From contig BROI01000007.1 in the NCBI GenBank assembly GCA_027923505.1, positions 1,054,001 through 1,118,000 of the forward strand: a DNA stretch of 64,000 bases. The letters are read 5' to 3'. A model generated the notes under the pieces. That model saw only the letters and a program-made list of their open reading frames with translations, did not search any database and was not told the origin of the DNA. The DNA comes from Mayamaea pseudoterrestris (lineage: Eukaryota > Bacillariophyta > Bacillariophyceae > Sellaphorales > Sellaphoraceae). Below are positions 45,015 to 54,592 of this stretch, in pieces (the stretch's first letter is position 1; each line of letters starts with the position of its first letter). The position numbers and the translations under genes were made by a program.

Positions 45015-45605
45015 TCAAAATGTCGAAGGCTTGGGCATGAACGGCACGACGTTCTCCATGACTACATGCAACATTTCATTGTGTCGCATGTCCGCCTTTA
45101 TTGACTTCCAATTCTTCGCTGCCCACTGGAGAGCTGTAGAAACATCCATCAAAGGCTTAGGAGGGTTCAAGATACATGCCACCTTCCAAAGTGCAAGCTC
45201 TAGTAAAAGCATCGATGTATTCCATTCCAATATCTCAGCCATGCATTGTAACTGGGCCAAAGGCAAAAGCTCGGTACCTTCCGTCTGTTCGTCGAACAAG
45301 TACATAAGCATATTCTCACGTAGTTGGGAACCAGCAGCGTTATGACCTCGCGTCTTCACCAAAAGCCGGTGCATTTCCTTCGATCGATCCATAAAGCTAA
45401 CAAGCGCCGTTTTGCAGATTTGTACTTCTTCAAGATGGAAAGGGCATTCTAAATGCTTCTGCGAGTTATACGATTGGCAACCTCTAAGCTCTGAACAAAG
45501 CTTGCAACGGTAAATGTAGACGTTTTCATTGTTGTAGCTACGGGATACCAAATGTTTTTGGATGTCTAACACCAAGGGAAGATCCCTTAAGAAAATTGCA
45601 TCCAT
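45015..45605 (-). CDS. Zinc-motif protein of a lineage-restricted family, copy 1
   Basis: About 196 aa from MDAIFLRDLPLV; an earlier in-frame ATG exists at 45656. The sequence has three blocks conserved with copy 2 at 47 kb. The first is a Cys/His motif YRCKLC...QKHxxCxxH (C-x2-C then H-x2-C-x2-H), a plausible zinc site. The second is SKEMHRLLVKTRGHN with ENMLMYLFDE. The third is a C-terminal helix-like block LLLELALWKVACILN, LQWAAKNWKSIKADMRHNEML, HVVMENVVPF. LLELALWK and a C-terminal NVLPFL-like ending are familiar from many uncharacterised diatom proteins. No function is known to me. There is no signal peptide or membrane span. The intact frame and codon-level similarity to a paralogue support a real gene. 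Confidence 0.75.
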   Translation of the reverse strand: MDAIFLRDLPLVLDIQKHLVSRSYNNENVYIYRCKLCSELRGCQSYNSQKHLECPFHLEEVQICKTALVSFMDRSKEMHRLLVKTRGHNAAGSQLRENMLMYLFDEQTEGTELLPLAQLQCMAEILEWNTSMLLLELALWKVACILNPPKPLMDVSTALQWAAKNWKSIKADMRHNEMLHVVMENVVPFMPKPSTF

Positions 45606-46034
45606 CGTTCGAGAACAAAAGTACTTTGGATGCAAATGGTTCCAAGAAGGGGTCAAGGTGTTGCTGCAGCAATCGAGCTTTTGGTTTTATCAAAAGTTGT
45701 GGATTGTGTTGCTTTTGTTGTGCCGGTTTTCCTGTAAATTTCGATTTATCAAGCTCAAGAAGCATTCTTCGCAGATCACAATTTTACATGTATCCCGTAT
45801 CGATTGCAGTGCTCTCTTCTTGGTGATCGGTTGCTACGTAACCCCACCCAGCTAACTCCATCAATTGTGTGTCGTATGCACAGGCAGTATGCACAGGCAG
45901 CTTTAGCAGATTGTTTTGCATGATACCTCTCTACCTTCTACCGGTCGGTACCATGCTGTCTACGGAGTACGTAGTAATACTGCGCATGTACAAGTAGGCA
46001 TAAAAGTGTCCCGCGCTTTGCTTTTTGTGCTATC
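45606..46034. other. Intergenic flank of the copia relic
   Basis: About 430 bases; contains a small direct repeat (GTATGCACAGGCA twice near 45868-45897). No gene seen. Confidence 0.4.
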
Positions 46035-46970
46035 AGCAAAAGGTCGTTGCGGTTTTCGGTGCGACATCTTTCCAACGATGTCATCACATCATTATCAAGC
46101 CAGCATCGCCATGGAAATCCTATCCTCATTCATGTACTTGAAACTTGCAGCACATTAGGCCTTTTTAGATGCAAGTTGAGTGTACCTTTAGGTGAATCTG
46201 AGCGAGCACACGTGGCCGCTTTCTTTGCTCCTTTGGATTGCAATCGTTTGCTCAGTCTCAGTGTCCTTGCACCGACCCACATCACATCTAATTCAAACCT
46301 ACTAGTAAAGCGACTTTCACCGGACAACAGTCTTTGCACTTTAAAGACTATTGTTCAAGCAGTAAGACGAGAGCAGCAACAAAAGAAACGTTTAACTGGC
46401 GTCTGAGCCCAACCATAAAGCCTGGCTACACTCAAGCTCCGTTGCCGTTCGTCTTTGTTTGCAAGCGACGTTTCATGGACGCCCATGACAAAGCTAGTAC
46501 CAAGCAAGCAAGGAATTGAATCCAAGAACCATTTTACTCGAGTCCTAATAGGAACGCGCACCTCTACCATCCTTCGATCCAAGTGCAACAACAAAGGAGG
46601 CTCTGTACACGTTTAGAGGCATCCTGCAAACAAGCTAGCGAGGCGCTCTTCCCTCACCTTTTGCATCTAAAGCGCTGCGGTCTCGTCCAAGGATCCTTGG
46701 AATCCACAGCTCCAAGTGCTGCCAATGACAAGACGAAGAGAAAGGCAGAAAGCCAAGGAACGTTCCCCGTCGGCAACGAGAGCCACCGTTGTCCTCCACG
46801 GTAGCGCTCCTCGAGCTCCGTCCAAGGCTCCTCGGAATCCACAGCTACAAGCGCACCTGAGGTTAAAGCAAAAGACAGTCTTAAAGGGCTCAAGTTCGAA
46901 GCAATCGCAAACGAAACCGACTCAGGTGCAATGAAGTGGAAGCCTGATTGGAGATGGAGACTGAGATTAA
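46035..46970 (+). mobile_element. Relic of a copia-type element: LTR, leader and start of gag
   Basis: Read on the plus strand, about 46035-46500 matches the LTR of the element at the left end of the window in inverse orientation. About 46515-46880 matches that element's leader region, and 46885-46930 matches the first residues of its gag (GLxFEA, ANETDS). The match ends there; no pol is present. The copy is clearly broken, with many differences, and looks old compared with the element at 1-6830. It sits between the two copies of the zinc-motif family. Confidence 0.75.
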
Positions 46971-47114
46971 AAGCCGACTAGACGGCGGTAAAGCGTGTTA
47001 CAAGAAGATAAATATATATTCTTTACGTAATTGTTTAAATCAATTTTACATGCAACCTGCAACTTTCCTTCGCTGCTTTGTGACACCTACGGTATCAGCT
47101 CGCGAGTTTCTAAT

Positions 47115-47719
47115 TCATGCCAGCTTGAACAGGAACGGAACAACGTTTTCCATAACTACATGAAGCATCTCATTGTGCCGCATATCTGCCTTGTTGGACT
47201 TCCAGCCCTTTGCTGCCCACTGAAGAGTCGAGGAAACATCCGTGAACGGTTTGGGGGAATTTAAAATGCATGCCCCCTTCCAAAGCGCTAGCTCCAAAAG
47301 AACTAACGCAGTATCCAACTTGAAGCGCTCAACGACAGAGCGCAAGTGTTCGAAAGGCGAAGGTTTAATTCCTCGTGCCGTTCGTCAAAAAGATACAGGA
47401 GCATATGCTCGTGCATCTGAACACCAACATTGTGACCGCGTGCTCCCGCTAGAAGCGTGTATACCTCTTTAGATCGTGACATGTAGCAACCAAGCTCAGT
47501 GTTAAGGACGTTTACTTTGTGGCAATGAATGGAGCAACTCTTGTGCTTTTGCAAGTCTGCTTCATTACCTCGAGAAGTACTAGAAAATTCGTCAGGGCAC
47601 AGCTTGCACTTGCAGCGATAGAGGGAATGTGCTAAGTAGCTATATGTGAACAACTTTTCCGAATCGATCGAGAAAGAAAGGTCTTTAACGTCATTTAAAA
47701 AGAGTTTTTCCATGGTCAC
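47115..47719 (-). pseudogene. Zinc-motif family, copy 2, split by one frameshift
   Basis: This is a paralogue of the 45015-45605 gene on the same strand. The first frame (47719 to about 47375) carries YRCKCKLC, QKHKSCSIH, SKEVYTLLAGARGHN and HMLLYLFDE. The second (about 47375 to 47115) carries LLELALWKGACILN, LQWAAKGWKS and ADMRHNEMLHVVMENVVPF. The two frames are offset by one base near 47375, in a GAGGAATT stretch, where a single missing base explains the break. No splice signals fit the junction. It could be a young pseudogene, a sequencing error or a true frameshift allele, since both halves are otherwise well preserved. Confidence 0.7.
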
Positions 47720-48189
47720 GTGAAGCGAAACGAATACACAACTTGAGTTTCGGAGTTGCTTTTAAAGGCCTACTGATTTATGAGCTACCAGATACCGTAC
47801 GGAACTTTTGCCAGTTTCCATCAAATCTCTGCATCGGCTCTCAAGACTGTCTTCCACTAATCTCTCATTTTCACGATACAAGTGCGAGAAATCATCGCTT
47901 TCCCGCCGTGCCTATAGGTCTCGTTCCCTTTCTGCTTTTCTCTCCTGTTTATTAAAGTCAATAGTTGAGACTGTTTCGGTTGATCGCGAGCACAGCTGTG
48001 CATTCGGTACTATGCAATAGTCAGATAGCCACTGCATTATGTTCCAAAGGTATGTGGCAAAGCGGCGCTCCATCGTCATTGCTTTACTTTTGCTTTCCAG
48101 ACGGAACGGAACGCGTCACACCGGTTCTCGATCAACCAAAAATTCCGTCGCGGCGTCACACACATCATTCTTCTCCTCCTCCATGTAGC
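47720..48189. other. Divergent intergenic, 470 bases
   Basis: Holds the promoters of the family copy 2 and of the ADP/ATP carrier. The carrier frame is open upstream to about 47965, but that extension shows no family similarity. Nothing else seen. Confidence 0.45.
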
Positions 48190-49362
48190 ATGGCATCGGC
48201 ACCAGGCTTAACAACAAAGAAGCGACCGGTACCTCAATGGAAGGAAGCGTTCGCCGGAGGAGTTGCTGGTGCCTTCTCCAAGACGGCGCTAGCTCCCGTC
48301 GAGCGCGTCAAACTACTGAGTGAGTGAACCGACTACCGAGGAACATTTTTTGTGTGACAGCACTTGCATTGCACTTTAACAATGGCTGCAGCCGTGATAA
48401 TGCACAAAGACTTATCTTTTGAATCTTCATTGATACACTTAGAACAACTCCAGGGCTCCGTCAAGCTCGGACCATTAGCCAGCACGTCCCACTCATCGGC
48501 ATGGCAAGTCGCCGCGAACGTTTATCGGCAGGAAGGATTGCTGGCCTTTTGGAGAGGCAACCTTCCCAATGTACTACGCACAGCCGGATCTGCCGCCATT
48601 AATTTCACCTGCATGGACTACTACAAAAAGGTGGCCGTGGCTCCCTACTTTGAAAAACTTCTGTTGTCGTCGTCGTCATCCACAACAACCTCATCGCCGT
48701 CTACTCTACAGAAACGCCAGCGACAGAGCCAGTTCATTACGAGCATTGTTTCCGGCGGCTTGGCCGGCGCATCCTCCACCACGCTACTGTATCCCTTTGA
48801 GTTTCTACGTACGCGACTGGCCATGGATGTGGGCGCCTTGGAGCAGCGAAAGTACGTCGGCATGAAGCAAGTCGTCAGTAGCATACTGCGCAGTGACGGA
48901 ATCAGGGGATTCTTTCAAGGCTACGGCGTGGCGCTGGCGGGTGGAGTGGTTTATCGAATACTCTTTCTGGGTGGGTATGACGCCATCAAGGATGAAGTCT
49001 TGTATCGCAAGCAGCAACGAGAGTTGCGTAGTAGTGACGCCATTGCTGGCAATGGTTTTTCGTCGCCATCCAGCGTTCAACTGACATGGTCGGAGCGCAT
49101 GGTCATTGCACAATCCATTAGCTTGACGGCGGGAACACTATGTTATCCGTTCGATTCGGTGCGGCGACGCATGATGATGCAGGCCGGGCAAGCCACGACG
49201 GAACGATCCTATGCGAGCTCGGTTGATTGCATGCGTCAAGTTTTGCGAAAGGAAGGAGTGCGAGGCTTTTACCTTGGCATTGGACCAAACTTGGTCCGAT
49301 CAGTGTCTGGTGCACTGTTGCTGGTTGGCTATGATGCGGTTCGATCGCTATTACGGTATTAA
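48190..49362 (+). CDS. Mitochondrial ADP/ATP carrier family protein
   Basis: Exons 48190-48319 and 48443-49362, about 349 aa. Three mitochondrial-carrier repeats are visible through PVERVK, YPFEFLRTRLAMDVG and YPFDSVRRRMMMQ. RRRMMM is the signature of ADP/ATP translocases, and LLAFWRGNLPNVLR, the AAC-like YPxxFxRTRLAxDVG and GVRGFYLGIGPNLVR strengthen that assignment. It differs from canonical AAC in the second repeat (an insertion of Ser/Thr residues around 160-175) and in the first-repeat FxxYD block (INFTCMDYYKK), so it may be a divergent member serving another membrane. It exchanges ADP for ATP across the inner mitochondrial membrane if canonical. Start chosen at MASAPGLTTKKRPVPQW because the carrier domain begins 15 residues later. 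Confidence 0.87.
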
Positions 49363-49432
49363 TCATAACTTAAATGATTTGGCTGTAAGAATGGCTACAA
49401 TGTTTTAACTGTTACGAATGCAATTCTGCCCT

Positions 49433-50383
49433 TTACTTGTTCTTCTTCTTCGCGGCATCGCGCGCCGGCAAAAATTCGGTCCGTATGTCGCAATCCTGCA
49501 CCTTGATCATTGGCTGCTTCTCGCCTCGCGGCGCCGACTGCAGTTCCGCAACGTCAAACCAGTATCGCTTTCCGTTATAGTCAAACGCAATGGTGGATCC
49601 TAGCGTCAGGGACGAGTAGTGCCTCAACTCCGTCTCCAGTACCGCTTGCGGTCTGGCAATATCCTTGGCAAACTGCGACGAGTGCGGACGAAACTTGGCC
49701 ATGGCGCCGGATGGAACGTGTTCGCACAAATCCACCTGCACGACATCGCGCGGCCGCAGTCCCAGCACGCGCATCATCCAAAGCGGCAAAAAAACGTAGC
49801 AACTCGGTGCTCGAAAGTCGAGTGGACCGCCCACCACCTTTTCTAACTGCGCGCGCGGCAAGAGTGGCGTAATCTCGTCACTGTCTACTAGCTCGACGCG
49901 TGGACTCGTCACACCATCGATCCGCGACACTTGAAACAGCCACGGCACACTGGCATCGTTCAATTGTATGGCTTGCCAAAAACATGGCGGCAGACTCATT
50001 TTATCACCCGTCTGTACATGCTGGTGACTGAAGCTTCCCATGGGGGGATTGAAGCGGTCGTCCAGTGGCAGTACAATGAGGCGACGGTGTTTGGTTGTTT
50101 CGCGCGCGTTGCTGCAGGAGGCAATGTATTCGGCATTGTAGTCTTCGACTTGCTGCTCCAGGTTGGCTAGTGATACGGCTTGTCTCCATCGCTCCTGAAT
50201 GTACTTTTTGGGGCCGTTGGCGAGGGAAATGGGTTTTGTCAAGGATGGTGGTGGTGCTGCGAAATTGGTACGCGACGAAGATGATGCCAAGCAAATGGAT
50301 GGTAGCAGGAGCAGTGCATGTAGCAATAAGATTAGATTTGGTATGCAAGCGCATGGCATTGTCATTGTGAGTCGAGATGGCAT
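49433..50383 (-). CDS. Ufd1-like protein with signal peptide, SELMA candidate
   Basis: About 316 aa from MPSRLTMTMPCACIP; further ATGs at 50428 and just downstream are possible starts. A hydrophobic core NLILLLHALLLLPSICLA forms a signal peptide, followed by SSSSRTNFAAPPPSLTKP, a Ser/Pro-rich transit-like stretch. The Ufd1 double-psi-barrel domain follows: TGDKMSLPPCFWQAI, VPWLFQVSR, SCYVFLPLWMMRVLGLRPRDVVQVDL, KFRPHSSQFAKDIARPQAVLETELRHYSSLTLGSTI, FDYNGKRYWFDV. Ufd1 is a Cdc48 cofactor in ERAD and is normally cytosolic. A secretory leader on Ufd1 marks the symbiont-derived ERAD-like machinery that moves proteins across the second outermost plastid membrane in red-lineage complex plastids. 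The C-terminus is short and basic (RDAAKKKNK). Confidence 0.82.
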   Translation of the reverse strand: MPSRLTMTMPCACIPNLILLLHALLLLPSICLASSSSRTNFAAPPPSLTKPISLANGPKKYIQERWRQAVSLANLEQQVEDYNAEYIASCSNARETTKHRRLIVLPLDDRFNPPMGSFSHQHVQTGDKMSLPPCFWQAIQLNDASVPWLFQVSRIDGVTSPRVELVDSDEITPLLPRAQLEKVVGGPLDFRAPSCYVFLPLWMMRVLGLRPRDVVQVDLCEHVPSGAMAKFRPHSSQFAKDIARPQAVLETELRHYSSLTLGSTIAFDYNGKRYWFDVAELQSAPRGEKQPMIKVQDCDIRTEFLPARDAAKKKNK

Positions 50384-50587
50384 GCTTTTAGCATGGATTG
50401 AATCAATCTTTGTGAAGAAAACGGGCAATTTGTGGCGACTTGACCATCATGGTGGACAAAAAGAAACGGACGATCGATCATTTGTCACGCGTGCTCATAA
50501 CCTCTGCCAGCTGTCAAGCAGCTACTGACTGCTTACCAAGTGTAAACGCAACATACTTTACTATGTTCACATTTACTGTTCTATTAG

Positions 50588-51694
50588 TTATTCATTCGTA
50601 TTCATTTCATCGCTGTCTTTGCTCTTGTCATTTTGCTGCTTCGGCGGCAGAAACAAGTCGTTTCGGCCGCAGCCGCAATGCTCCTCAATCTCGCGCTCCT
50701 CCTTGGTCATGCGCGCCAAGGCGGCTTGGGCGGCAAGCTCTCGCAGCGGTTGCTGTCGAATATTGTTAGTATCATAAGCTGCATCATTTTCGTGACAGCC
50801 GCCAAGTCGATAGGTGCCTCCCGTATACAAGGTTGCTGGCTGGCCTGAAACAGCATTCATCGACGACAATCCAGCGCCGCGTGTCCAATCCATACTCGTA
50901 CATTCTCGTTCAATGACTCGCATGAGCTTGAAGAACTCATCGTCATGCTCCGAATGCACGTTATGCGCCAACTCATGATACAAGACTTTGCGAATGCTGG
51001 TCATTTTGCGAAAACCCTTCAAATCGTCCGTTCGGACCCGCAGCAGTATGCGCTGCCCCTTGTTTTCGTTCAAGCCCATGACGCAGACGGCCGATTGACC
51101 AACGTTGCCGTCCGGATATAGTTCCGCCAGCGCGCCAACGCTCCACTGGTGACGCTGCAGACAGGCCAAGATGCCAGGATCATTGGCGAGTTTCGTTAAA
51201 ATGTCGCGCGCCACGTCTTGGTCTGGTAGATTGGGCAAGGTTTCAATGCGACCAAAGCGATAGGGTGAAGACTCATGATGGCTTCTTCTTCCTGCCTTTT
51301 GGAGCATGTATTGACCCAATCGTTTCCGTTCGTCCAGCGCAGCTTGGCCTTGCTCCGTCAAGTCGTCGCGAACGCGAATCGTTCGCCGAGCACTTGAAAA
51401 TTGCTCGTCGAGTGCTTGAGCTTCCTGCGTCGAGACTCCCGTCGCCAAAATCTTGTAGTGAGTCTTTTTGGACATGTTCTCCAGGGTATATCGCATGGAC
51501 GCATCTTGGTCAATCAGTCGCTTGCCTTGGTACAATAGTTTCAGCTGCGTGTCAGGGTCGGCGGAAGCTTGACGCAGAATTTCTTCCTGAACGTCTCGAA
51601 TGGTCATTCCATAGTCTCGCAGCGGCAAATCAATCTTCTTTCCTCGAAAGGAGACGGATAGTGTGGGGTGATGCTCAGTATTAGTTGATGCCAT
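50588..51694 (-). CDS. Ubiquitin-like plus WLM (Wss1-like) metalloprotease domain protein
   Basis: Single exon, about 368 aa from MASTNTEHHPTLSV. Residues 8-80 form a ubiquitin-like domain (SVSFRGKKIDLPL, QLKLLYQGKRLIDQDASM, LEN, HYKILATG). The WLM domain follows with GLNENKGQRILLRVRTDDLKGFR and the zinc-binding HELAHNVHSEHD, which is HExxH plus a third His. The C-terminal part has GTYRLGG and an Arg/Glu-rich helix ending in CGCGRNDLF. In Wss1/SPRTN-type proteins this domain degrades DNA-protein crosslinks; the plant homologues with an N-terminal ubiquitin fold match this order best. It is likely nuclear or cytosolic. The frame extends to 51760, but the extra 22 residues look unrelated. Confidence 0.88.
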   Translation of the reverse strand: MASTNTEHHPTLSVSFRGKKIDLPLRDYGMTIRDVQEEILRQASADPDTQLKLLYQGKRLIDQDASMRYTLENMSKKTHYKILATGVSTQEAQALDEQFSSARRTIRVRDDLTEQGQAALDERKRLGQYMLQKAGRRSHHESSPYRFGRIETLPNLPDQDVARDILTKLANDPGILACLQRHQWSVGALAELYPDGNVGQSAVCVMGLNENKGQRILLRVRTDDLKGFRKMTSIRKVLYHELAHNVHSEHDDEFFKLMRVIERECTSMDWTRGAGLSSMNAVSGQPATLYTGGTYRLGGCHENDAAYDTNNIRQQPLRELAAQAALARMTKEEREIEEHCGCGRNDLFLPPKQQNDKSKDSDEMNTNE

Positions 51695-51906
51695 GTTTAT
51701 GAGTTCACCAAAAAAGGTTTGCAGAATTATGGACGATGGTGCTGCGCGTTTCGACTTCAAGCATCGCCACGTTTCGAATGCATTCGATCATGTTCCGCGT
51801 GTCGTAGTGGTAACGAAATAGCTAATGCTTGTTTGCCAATGTAAAAGCTGGCACAAGGCAACGGCGTGCGGTGCGGTAATATCACTAATATAACAAAATC
51901 AATTCA

Positions 51907-54363
51907 TTAGCCTTCTACTTCCTTGCTGAGTGACTCGCGAAAGGAGGCAGCAAGTTCGGCTTCCTGTTTCTGGTCAACCACGCATGACTTCCAATGTGCC
52001 AATTCTGGTTTGCCCAACACTGCGGCAAGAGCCTCTCTTCCAAACTGGAGCGGCACTTGCACACGTGATCCTGATACCGCCTTGTATACGAACCGTTTGA
52101 AGCCTTTACCTGCTGTTGGAATCTCGGCGTAAAAGTAGCCATCACTTTCCCCGTCGTCGTCATTCGTCAAGACGGCGGATAGACCAATGTTTGAATTAAT
52201 TTCTCGCAAATTAAAACAAATCTTTTTCGCTTGCGCCTGCATTGTCGTCTGAAGTCGTGTACCAAGCTTTCGTTCTATCGGGATGCATTGAACGTGAGTA
52301 TGATAGCCACCTTTCGTTTGTATGGCACGTTCGAACACAAACAGGTCCATGTCATAGGCATCGGATGCATGTTGCCTCAATCTATCCTTCAACAGTTCCA
52401 TCTCTTCGGCAACTTGAGGATTCTTCAAGGCTCCTTCGCTGCTATGCTGTACGGGAATGAGCAAAACATGGCCTGGATGAACAGGACCCTTCGCCATGGC
52501 TGCGTAGCACGTTTCAAAAACACCGGTGATCAAATGTTTCTCGCACGAGTCGGATGCCAGACAAAACCAGCAATCTTGCCTCGCATCGGCGGGGAAATGC
52601 TTGCGCTCAAATTTGAAGCCTGATTCATCTTCAATGACATTGTTTTCATTCTCGACCTTCGCCTTGGACCAATTCAAGTACACTACCACATCTTGCAGCA
52701 AGGCAGGTCGTCCCTTTGCGTCCGCCAACACTTGACCACCATCCGTGCTACCGGTCAAGGATGCCACCGCCATGCTTGCTGCTGCATGAGACGCAAAGTC
52801 CATAAAGCCATAGGAAACGTCAGGTTGAGGCACGCGCAGTGTCACCTGCAAGGCAGGTTCATCCTGCGCCGTGACTGTCTTTTCGCCTCCATCAGCCAAA
52901 ACATTTTCCAGCGTTTCCTCTGCCCACTTTCGAACAGCTTCTCCAATGTTTTCAATGTCACTTGTTCCTGGAACTTTAAAGTAGATTGTACTCGAGTCCA
53001 TGGCGTCAGCTTCTGTCAATCGACTAGGTTTGCTGGCGTCGTCCTTTTGCTTCTTGTGACTCGTCGCCCACTTGATGCCAAGGTCGACACCATGAATCTT
53101 GACCGTGCCGCCCAGCGTTTCCCAACATGCTTTGGCATCTTCATGAGTATCGAAATCGACGAAACAAAAGCTGCTCGTTTCGGCTCCCGGTGGCTTGCGC
53201 ACTTTTCTCGCGTCAAAGCGTGCGAGCGACGCCAAAATGATAGCGTCTCCAGCTGGCGAGTTTTGCTGTATTTGCCCCGTCACATCCTTGTGCAAACCAA
53301 ATAGAAACAACGTCTTGTTGTTTGGATCGACAATGGAACCTTGGTCGCCGTTGTCGTCGTCGTTGCGACGCCGCTTGCCTTGCTCCCATCGCTGCGAAGG
53401 CATGCCACTCTGCTGGTGCCGCTCCTCGGCCAATATGCGTCTGGCACTCGCTTCCGATAATCCAACGTTGTTTGTTTTCGACTTGTTGTTGTTGTTTGAT
53501 TCGTTACGTTGATCCATTTGATACGCCGCGTCCGTGTACGGATTGTCCAACAGATTCGCGGGTTTCTGACTCGCCAGTTCCGCCGCACTGCAGGCGTGCA
53601 AGGGAACGAGTCCAAGTGCATGCACATACTTATACTGCTTGCCCGGCGGCGGCTTTGAACATACAGGAGCGATGGTCAAGACTCGTCCAAAGTGATCCAT
53701 CGAACCCGTGGTGCTCGTCGTGGAGGAAAGGTGCGCAAAGGGCGGTGACTGCATGAAGCGCGACGACGGCACCACGTGGTACTTGGCGCGCGCCAGGAGC
53801 GCGACGCTGGCAACGTCGTAGGACGTGGATTCGTCGTCGTCATTCAAGCTCATGATTCGCTCCATGCCCTGCGGCAGTTCCGCCGTCAGGAGCAAGTCGC
53901 AACCCTTGTAGGAAACGTGTTTCAAATTGTCGAGCAAGTTACGACATGCCGGACTGTCGACGCGCATGCGCGGCGGACAATTAACCACGACAAGATCCGG
54001 CTTGTCTTTTGTCACGTTGAGACTCCAAATACCAGCCTCGTCAATCTGAGTTGGTGACGCTGCTAACAGAAACAAATTGTTCTTGATGCGAATCACTTGT
54101 GAGGATTGTTGTTCATTGTCATTATTCGTCGCTGCTTCTTGCGGCTGCAAGCTCTTGACAATCTCATGCGCATTCTCCAAGTGTTGCAGATAGACTGGAA
54201 TTGGAAAATTCCAGTCGACTATTTTCTGCGAGCATTTTCCCACCAAAAAGGCAGCGTCAAACGGGCCGGCCGCACTGAATTGGAGTGAAGTCAGCTTGGA
54301 GCAAAACGTATCAATGTTTTCTTCAGTCACGGATCCAAAGAATAGTAGTTTGAGTTTAGACAT
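51907..54363 (-). CDS. CWF19-like protein 1 (CwfJ family)
   Basis: Single exon, 818 aa. The N-terminus KLLFFGSVTEENIDTFCSKL is the metallophosphatase-like domain found in CWF19L1 and yeast Drn1. The middle has an RRM-like segment, KTLFLFGLHKDV and SSFCFVDFDTHEDAKACWETLGG. The C-terminal CwfJ domain 1 contains CWFCLASDSCEKHLI, GPVHPGHVLLIPVQHSS and FVFERAIQTKGGYHTHVQCIPI, a HIT-like zinc fold. CwfJ domain 2 (AEIPTAGKGFKRFVYKAV, PLQFGREALAAVL) ends the protein. Members associate with the spliceosome and lariat-debranching enzyme Dbr1 in intron turnover. An acidic or Asn-rich linker lies at about residues 290-350. It is divergent from the membrane protein at 54593. Confidence 0.92.
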   Translation of the reverse strand: MSKLKLLFFGSVTEENIDTFCSKLTSLQFSAAGPFDAAFLVGKCSQKIVDWNFPIPVYLQHLENAHEIVKSLQPQEAATNNDNEQQSSQVIRIKNNLFLLAASPTQIDEAGIWSLNVTKDKPDLVVVNCPPRMRVDSPACRNLLDNLKHVSYKGCDLLLTAELPQGMERIMSLNDDDESTSYDVASVALLARAKYHVVPSSRFMQSPPFAHLSSTTSTTGSMDHFGRVLTIAPVCSKPPPGKQYKYVHALGLVPLHACSAAELASQKPANLLDNPYTDAAYQMDQRNESNNNNKSKTNNVGLSEASARRILAEERHQQSGMPSQRWEQGKRRRNDDDNGDQGSIVDPNNKTLFLFGLHKDVTGQIQQNSPAGDAIILASLARFDARKVRKPPGAETSSFCFVDFDTHEDAKACWETLGGTVKIHGVDLGIKWATSHKKQKDDASKPSRLTEADAMDSSTIYFKVPGTSDIENIGEAVRKWAEETLENVLADGGEKTVTAQDEPALQVTLRVPQPDVSYGFMDFASHAAASMAVASLTGSTDGGQVLADAKGRPALLQDVVVYLNWSKAKVENENNVIEDESGFKFERKHFPADARQDCWFCLASDSCEKHLITGVFETCYAAMAKGPVHPGHVLLIPVQHSSEGALKNPQVAEEMELLKDRLRQHASDAYDMDLFVFERAIQTKGGYHTHVQCIPIERKLGTRLQTTMQAQAKKICFNLREINSNIGLSAVLTNDDDGESDGYFYAEIPTAGKGFKRFVYKAVSGSRVQVPLQFGREALAAVLGKPELAHWKSCVVDQKQEAELAASFRESLSKEVEG

Positions 54364-54592
54364 GCTCTATTATTTTACAGATTAGCAAGAATTGTTCGTG
54401 AAGGAAGTGAGTGAATTGCGCTTTTCTCGCCATGGTGAAGAACGCAACGAGGACGGTCGCAGGACAGACGTCTGTCGTAACGGTATTGAATTGGGTTCGG
54501 TCGTCGTCGCGCATCTTGGTTCCATTCCATGGCAGACCTCTCGTCCAACGATAGTAAAGTACGGTGAAATACATACATGTATTGTCTGCAAT

